From: JAOZTV01 sp965371805
Lineage (GTDB): Bacteria > Acidobacteriota > Aminicenantia > UBA2199
DNA: 8,997 bases
Direction: 5' to 3'
NCBI GenBank assembly: GCA_965371805.1
Contig: CBDUZW010000115.1
Coordinates: forward strand, 1 to 8,997
Below the pieces are notes generated by a model. The model saw nothing but the letters and a program-made list of their open reading frames with translations. It was not told the DNA's origin and made no database searches. Made by a program: the position numbers and the translations under genes. Below, in pieces: positions 5,207-8,997 of this stretch. The first letter of the stretch is position 1; each line of letters opens with the position of its first letter.

Positions 5207-5797
5207 ATGAAAATTGGATATGCCAGAGTAAGTACTAAAGATCAGAATATTTATCTTCAGAAAGATGCATTACATGCAGCAAAATGTGAAAAAATTTATG
5301 AGGAAATCGCGAGTGGTAGCAAAACGGAAAGACCGGCATTGAATGATATGTTGAAAAACCTTCGCCCTGGAGACTCTTTAGTCATTTGGAAACTGGATAG
5401 ATTGGGCCGATCGATAAAACACTTGATCGATTTGGTAAACGAACTGAGTGAAAAAAATATTGGATTGATTAGCTTGAACGATCCGATAGACACAACAACT
5501 GCTCAAGGTAGGTTGATTTTTAATATTTTTGCATCGCTTGCAGAGTTTGAGAGAGAGCTTATAAGAGAAAGGACTCAAGCTGGTCTCAAAGCGGCAAGAG
5601 CCAGAGGTAGAATAGGTGGCAGACCTAAGGGGTTATCTGAGAAAGGAGAAGCTATCTCTTATGCAGCTGAAGTTCTCTACCGAGAGGAAAAACTAAGTGT
5701 ACAGCAGATTGCTGATAAATTAAGGATTAGTAAAAGTACTTTATATTCATATCTGAGACATCGAGGAGTGAAAATTAGTGCATATAAAAAAAAATAA
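5207..5797 (+). CDS. tnpR: Serine resolvase (Tn3-family site-specific recombinase)
   Basis: This 196-aa enzyme resolves transposition cointegrates by strand exchange at res. The N-terminal catalytic domain (about 1-125) opens with GYARVST, placing the nucleophilic serine at residue 9 beside Arg7. The other catalytic arginines fall at 65 and 68 in WKLDRLGRS. A long E-helix (FERELIRERT, about 114-123) is followed by an Arg/Gly-rich arm (ARARGRIGGRPKG). A C-terminal helix-turn-helix lies at about 164-186 (SVQQIADKLRISKSTLYSYL). Length and all key residues are normal, so it should be active. It has a good promoter and Shine-Dalgarno and probably represses itself. Hand-counted lines run 35-52% GC, much higher than in tnpA, suggesting a different history for this module. 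Its end overlaps tnpA. Confidence 0.96.
   Translation: MKIGYARVSTKDQNIYLQKDALHAAKCEKIYEEIASGSKTERPALNDMLKNLRPGDSLVIWKLDRLGRSIKHLIDLVNELSEKNIGLISLNDPIDTTTAQGRLIFNIFASLAEFERELIRERTQAGLKAARARGRIGGRPKGLSEKGEAISYAAEVLYREEKLSVQQIADKLRISKSTLYSYLRHRGVKISAYKKK
5763..5768 (+). promoter_or_regulatory. Ribosome binding site for tnpA inside tnpR
   Basis: GAGGAG lies nine bases before a GTG at 5778, within the last codons of tnpR. It supports GTG as the tnpA start, and the next in-frame ATG is far downstream in a conserved region. Translation of tnpA is probably coupled to that of tnpR. Confidence 0.65.
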
Positions 5798-8700
5798 AAC
5801 AGAAAATTTTGATGAACAGGAATCTTTATATTTATTAGAGCATAATATTCAAGATAAACGTTCAAGAAGATTAAGGATTCTAACTAAAAATGAAAGACAG
5901 CAGTTATTCCAATTTCAAAAATTTAATTTAGAGGAAAGAATTTATTATTTTTCATTAAAGAAAAACGAAAAGCTAATTTTATCAGGATTGAAGTCTATTA
6001 AATCAAAAGTTCATTTTATTATACAATTAGGATATTTTAAAGCAAAAAAAATATTATTTTCTTTTGATCTGGACGAAGTAAATGAGGATATTAATTATAT
6101 ATTGACTGAGTATTTTGATATTAAACAAAAAATAAGAGATTTGGAAATAACAAAACCAACAAAAAATAAGCAAAAAAAAATAATTCTAAATCTGACCGGA
6201 TTTAGAGAGTGTACTTCAGATATAAAGAAAATGCTAAATAGTAAAGCTATAAAACAAGCCATAATAGATACAAAACCTATTTATATATTTAGAGAACTAA
6301 TTACATTTCTAGACAATCACAGAATAGTTTATCCTTCTTACAGCTTTATTCAAGACACCATTGGAAATGCGTTATTAGAAGAAAAGAGACGATTGGAAAA
6401 AGAAGTATTAAAAAAAGTACCGCATAACGTATTAACTGAAATAGATCAATTGTTTTTAGCTGAAAAAGGGATACACGAGCTTACATTCATAAGAAAAGAA
6501 CCCAAAGACTTCTCTTTAAAAGAAATCAGGAAGGAAGTAAATAGAAGAGAATCACTTAAAAATATTTACTTATCAATTAATCCTTTTATCAGGCAGCTTA
6601 ATATTTCTAATGAAAATATAAAATATTATGCAGCCTTAATTGGATTTTATACTATATATAAATTAAAAAGATTTGAAAGAAAAACAGCTTATATTTATAT
6701 AATTTGTTTTATATATAATAGATATCAAAGAATAAATGATAATCTGATAAATTCATTCAGATTTTTGGTAAATAAATATAGGAGTGAAGCAAAAACAACC
6801 GCAAAAAAAGAATTTTATGAATTTAAATTTGATGGAAAGAAAAAATTAAAAGGAGCTGGGAAGGTATTAAAACTTTTTTTAGATGAATCAATACCAGACA
6901 ATATGGAATTTAGTAGGGTTAAAGAGATGGCATTTTCTGTTCTAAAAAAAGAAGAATTCGAAATCCTTACTGAATATATTTACATGACAGAAAATTTAGA
7001 ATTGAATTTTGAGTGGGAGTATTATAAAAGAATTTCGAATCAAGTAAAAAGGAATACTAGATATATTTTTAAAAATTTAGAGTTTAAAATAAATTCAAAA
7101 AATTTGCCTTTATTTGAGGCAATAAATTTTCTCCAGGAAGCGGTATTAAACAATACTCCATTATCAAAGTTTCTAAAAAAAGATTTTCCTCTTGATTTTG
7201 TCCCCTCTAAATTCAAAAAGTATTTATTTGATAGAGAAGAAATACTTATAAAAAACAAGAAAAAGGTAATACAAAGATTAAATGGAGATAAATACGAATT
7301 CTATTTATATTCAGTTCTAAATAATGCTATCGAATCCGGAGAAGTTAGTATTCAAGAAAGCGTTAATTATAAAAGTTTTAAAGAAGATTTAATAAGTGAT
7401 GAATTATTGCTTGAAAAAGACAGAATAATTAAGGATTTAGAATTACCATATTTAAATGAGCCTATTGAAAATATTTTAAATACATTCCAGAAAACATTAG
7501 AAGATAAATATAAAATTGTAAATCAAAGGATAACAAATGGAGAAAATAAAAACATAAAAATTAAACAAAGTGGAGAAAAAATAAGTTGGACTTTGCCATA
7601 TTCTAAAAAGGATGATGAAGTCAATAATCCTATCTACAATCAGTTTCCGCAAGTTTCTGTTATAGACCTTTTAAATTTTGTAAACAAAAAATGTAATTTC
7701 ATTGATTCTTTTACACATATTTTAAATAAAAGCACCAAAACCGAAATAGATAATTCTAGAATAATTGCCAGCATTATTGCTTTAGGCACAAATATAGGAT
7801 TATTTAAAATGGGTTCTATTTCCGATATAAGCTTTAAAAAACTTTCTACAACCACCAATAATTATTTAAGATTAGAAACATTAAAAAACGCAAATGATAA
7901 AATAAGCAACAGTATGGCAAATTTGCCAATATTTGAATATTACAATATCGAAGAAAACATAATTCATTCAAGTCTTGATGGTCAAAAGTGGAATACTCAG
8001 TTTAATACGGTTAATTCAAGGTATTCTCCTAAATATTTCGGCTTAGAAAAAGGAATAGTGGATTATACGCTCGTAGCAAATCATATTCCGATAAATGCTA
8101 AAATTATTGGAGCGAATGAACATGAAAGTCATTATGTATTTGATTTAATATACAATAATACATCTGAGATATTGCCAAATATTTTTTCTACTGATACACA
8201 TGGCGCAAATGCAGTTAATTTTTTTATTTTAGATGCATTTGGATATATGTTTGCTCCAAGATATCGTGATTTTACAAATAAAACAAAACAGCTTACTGCT
8301 TTTGATAATCCAACGTTATATGATGATTTGTTAATAAAACCAACAAGTAAAATTAATACTTCATTAATAAAGAAAGAATGGGAAAATATTCAAAAAATAA
8401 TAATCTCTTTGGCGTTAAAAACTGCTACACAGAGTACTATAGTTAGAAAATTGAGTTCATATTTGAGAAAAAATAAAACAAGAAAAGCTTTATGTGAGTT
8501 AAATAATATAATACAATCAATATATTTTTTGGATTGGATTGATCGCAAAGAATTAAGACAGAATGTACAAAAAGCTATAAATCGAGGAGAATCTTATCAT
8601 AAACTAAAACGAGCAATATTCTTTGCATTTCTTGGAAAATTTAGAGTTAAATCGGAACTCGAACAACAAATTGTATCAGCCTGTACAAGACTAATTGCAA

Positions 8701-8951
8701 ACTCAATAATTTACTTTAATTCGTATATATTATCTAAAAAATTACTCCAAATAGAAGAAAATAAGAATAGCGATGACGCACATTTGCTAAAAAGTATATC
8801 TCCGATTGGTTGGAGACATGTAAATTTATATGGTGATTTTAAATTTAAAAGAGACATTCATTTTTCCGAATTCGAACGAATAAGTCAGAATTTAGATCTA
8901 AATCTAATTAGTAATCCAAAATCATCTGAAGAAAATGTTTTATATTTATAA
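5778..8951 (+). CDS. tnpA: Tn3-family transposase (DDE)
   Basis: This 1057-aa protein, in the usual size range of about 1000 residues, binds the transposon ends and carries out replicative strand transfer. The N-terminus (about 15-175, RRLRILTKNERQQL then HFIIQLGYFKAKKILF) matches the Tn3 transposase N-terminal domain (DUF4158 type). The C-terminal catalytic domain (about 605-1010) has all three acidic residues: Asp734 in SSLDGQK, Asp806 in STDTHGAN and Glu938 in NRGESYHK. Their spacing of 72 and 132 residues agrees with Tn3 TnpA. Other family signatures are LGTNIGLFKM, NANDKISN-like text before the first Asp, and GANEHESHYVFDL. The start is GTG, overlapping tnpR by 20 bp. The frame is uninterrupted, so the enzyme is probably functional. 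The gene is very AT-rich (13-25% GC in lines counted), unlike tnpR. Confidence 0.97.
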   Translation: MHIKKNKTENFDEQESLYLLEHNIQDKRSRRLRILTKNERQQLFQFQKFNLEERIYYFSLKKNEKLILSGLKSIKSKVHFIIQLGYFKAKKILFSFDLDEVNEDINYILTEYFDIKQKIRDLEITKPTKNKQKKIILNLTGFRECTSDIKKMLNSKAIKQAIIDTKPIYIFRELITFLDNHRIVYPSYSFIQDTIGNALLEEKRRLEKEVLKKVPHNVLTEIDQLFLAEKGIHELTFIRKEPKDFSLKEIRKEVNRRESLKNIYLSINPFIRQLNISNENIKYYAALIGFYTIYKLKRFERKTAYIYIICFIYNRYQRINDNLINSFRFLVNKYRSEAKTTAKKEFYEFKFDGKKKLKGAGKVLKLFLDESIPDNMEFSRVKEMAFSVLKKEEFEILTEYIYMTENLELNFEWEYYKRISNQVKRNTRYIFKNLEFKINSKNLPLFEAINFLQEAVLNNTPLSKFLKKDFPLDFVPSKFKKYLFDREEILIKNKKKVIQRLNGDKYEFYLYSVLNNAIESGEVSIQESVNYKSFKEDLISDELLLEKDRIIKDLELPYLNEPIENILNTFQKTLEDKYKIVNQRITNGENKNIKIKQSGEKISWTLPYSKKDDEVNNPIYNQFPQVSVIDLLNFVNKKCNFIDSFTHILNKSTKTEIDNSRIIASIIALGTNIGLFKMGSISDISFKKLSTTTNNYLRLETLKNANDKISNSMANLPIFEYYNIEENIIHSSLDGQKWNTQFNTVNSRYSPKYFGLEKGIVDYTLVANHIPINAKIIGANEHESHYVFDLIYNNTSEILPNIFSTDTHGANAVNFFILDAFGYMFAPRYRDFTNKTKQLTAFDNPTLYDDLLIKPTSKINTSLIKKEWENIQKIIISLALKTATQSTIVRKLSSYLRKNKTRKALCELNNIIQSIYFLDWIDRKELRQNVQKAINRGESYHKLKRAIFFAFLGKFRVKSELEQQIVSACTRLIANSIIYFNSYILSKKLLQIEENKNSDDAHLLKSISPIGWRHVNLYGDFKFKRDIHFSEFERISQNLDLNLISNPKSSEENVLYL

Positions 8952-8997
8952 AGTATGAAAGCGAATAAAAGTAAAAAATGCAACACAAAAAAAACCT
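8952..8997. other. Downstream flank of tnpA, no terminal repeat seen
   Basis: These 46 A-rich bases should lie close to the transposon's right end. They contain no CCCC-ended inverted repeat and no hairpin terminator. The right end is therefore expected beyond the window. Confidence 0.5.

Larger units (their letters stand above)
5030..8997 (+). mobile_element. Tn3-family transposon core (res-tnpR-tnpA), ends not resolved
   Basis: The order res, tnpR, tnpA on one strand is that of the Tn21-like arrangement of Tn3-family (class II) elements. These move by replicative transposition through a cointegrate, which the resolvase then separates. Both genes are intact. No GGGGT-type terminal repeat is seen between 4882 and 5206, nor in the 46 bases after tnpA. 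The right end must therefore lie past 8997 or be unrecognisable, and the left end may be as far away as 95, which would put the six-gene operon inside the transposon. The coordinates given cover only the transposition core. Confidence 0.75.

Noticed and set aside
5296..5865. Minus-strand open frames opposite tnpR and the start of tnpA
   Set aside because: They are fully covered by well-recognised plus-strand genes with conserved motifs, and their predicted proteins resemble nothing.
7040..7858. Minus-strand open frames of 72 codons opposite tnpA
   Set aside because: They are shadows of the transposase gene without start signals.
8957..8994. Possible right terminal repeat directly after tnpA
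   Set aside because: A loose alignment to the reverse complement of 95-132 gives scattered matches only, and the required CCCC terminus is absent.

Overview
The window is AT-rich DNA with two coding blocks that point away from each other. The lines I counted by hand run from about 13% to 50% GC, and most are in the twenties. Several genes have clear Shine-Dalgarno sequences (AAGGAGG, AGGAG) and sigma-70-like promoters can be read, so this is a low-GC bacterium with classical initiation signals. That argues against a typical Bacteroidota host. I cannot name the lineage from sequence alone.

Region 1-252 holds no gene. It is richer in GC than the rest (about 38-45% in the first two lines) and contains three short perfect hairpins. 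It also has a stretch at 95-132 that resembles the terminal inverted repeat of Tn3-family transposons.

Region 253-4860 is a run of six minus-strand genes, read from 4860 down to 253. In order of transcription these are: a two-helix membrane protein (83 aa after start correction); two paralogous membrane proteins (361 and 378 aa), each with three CX2C-X10-CX2C zinc ribbons; a related protein with two ribbons and four membrane segments (237 aa); a secreted protein whose C-terminal part resembles DUF4348 (273 aa); and a small secreted protein (153 aa) with its own promoter. The first four genes are packed with gaps of 8-13 bp. None has a function I can name; together they look like an envelope-directed cassette.

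Region 4861-5206 is a divergent intergenic region with a probable resolvase recombination site (res) and the tnpR promoter. Region 5207-8951 encodes a serine resolvase (tnpR) and, overlapping it by 20 bp, a full-length Tn3-family transposase (tnpA) with a complete DDE triad. These are the working core of a cointegrate-type transposon.

No matching inverted repeat pair is visible inside the window, so the limits of the element are not proven. If the repeat-like sequence at 95 is its left end, the whole six-gene operon is passenger cargo and the right end lies just beyond 8997.
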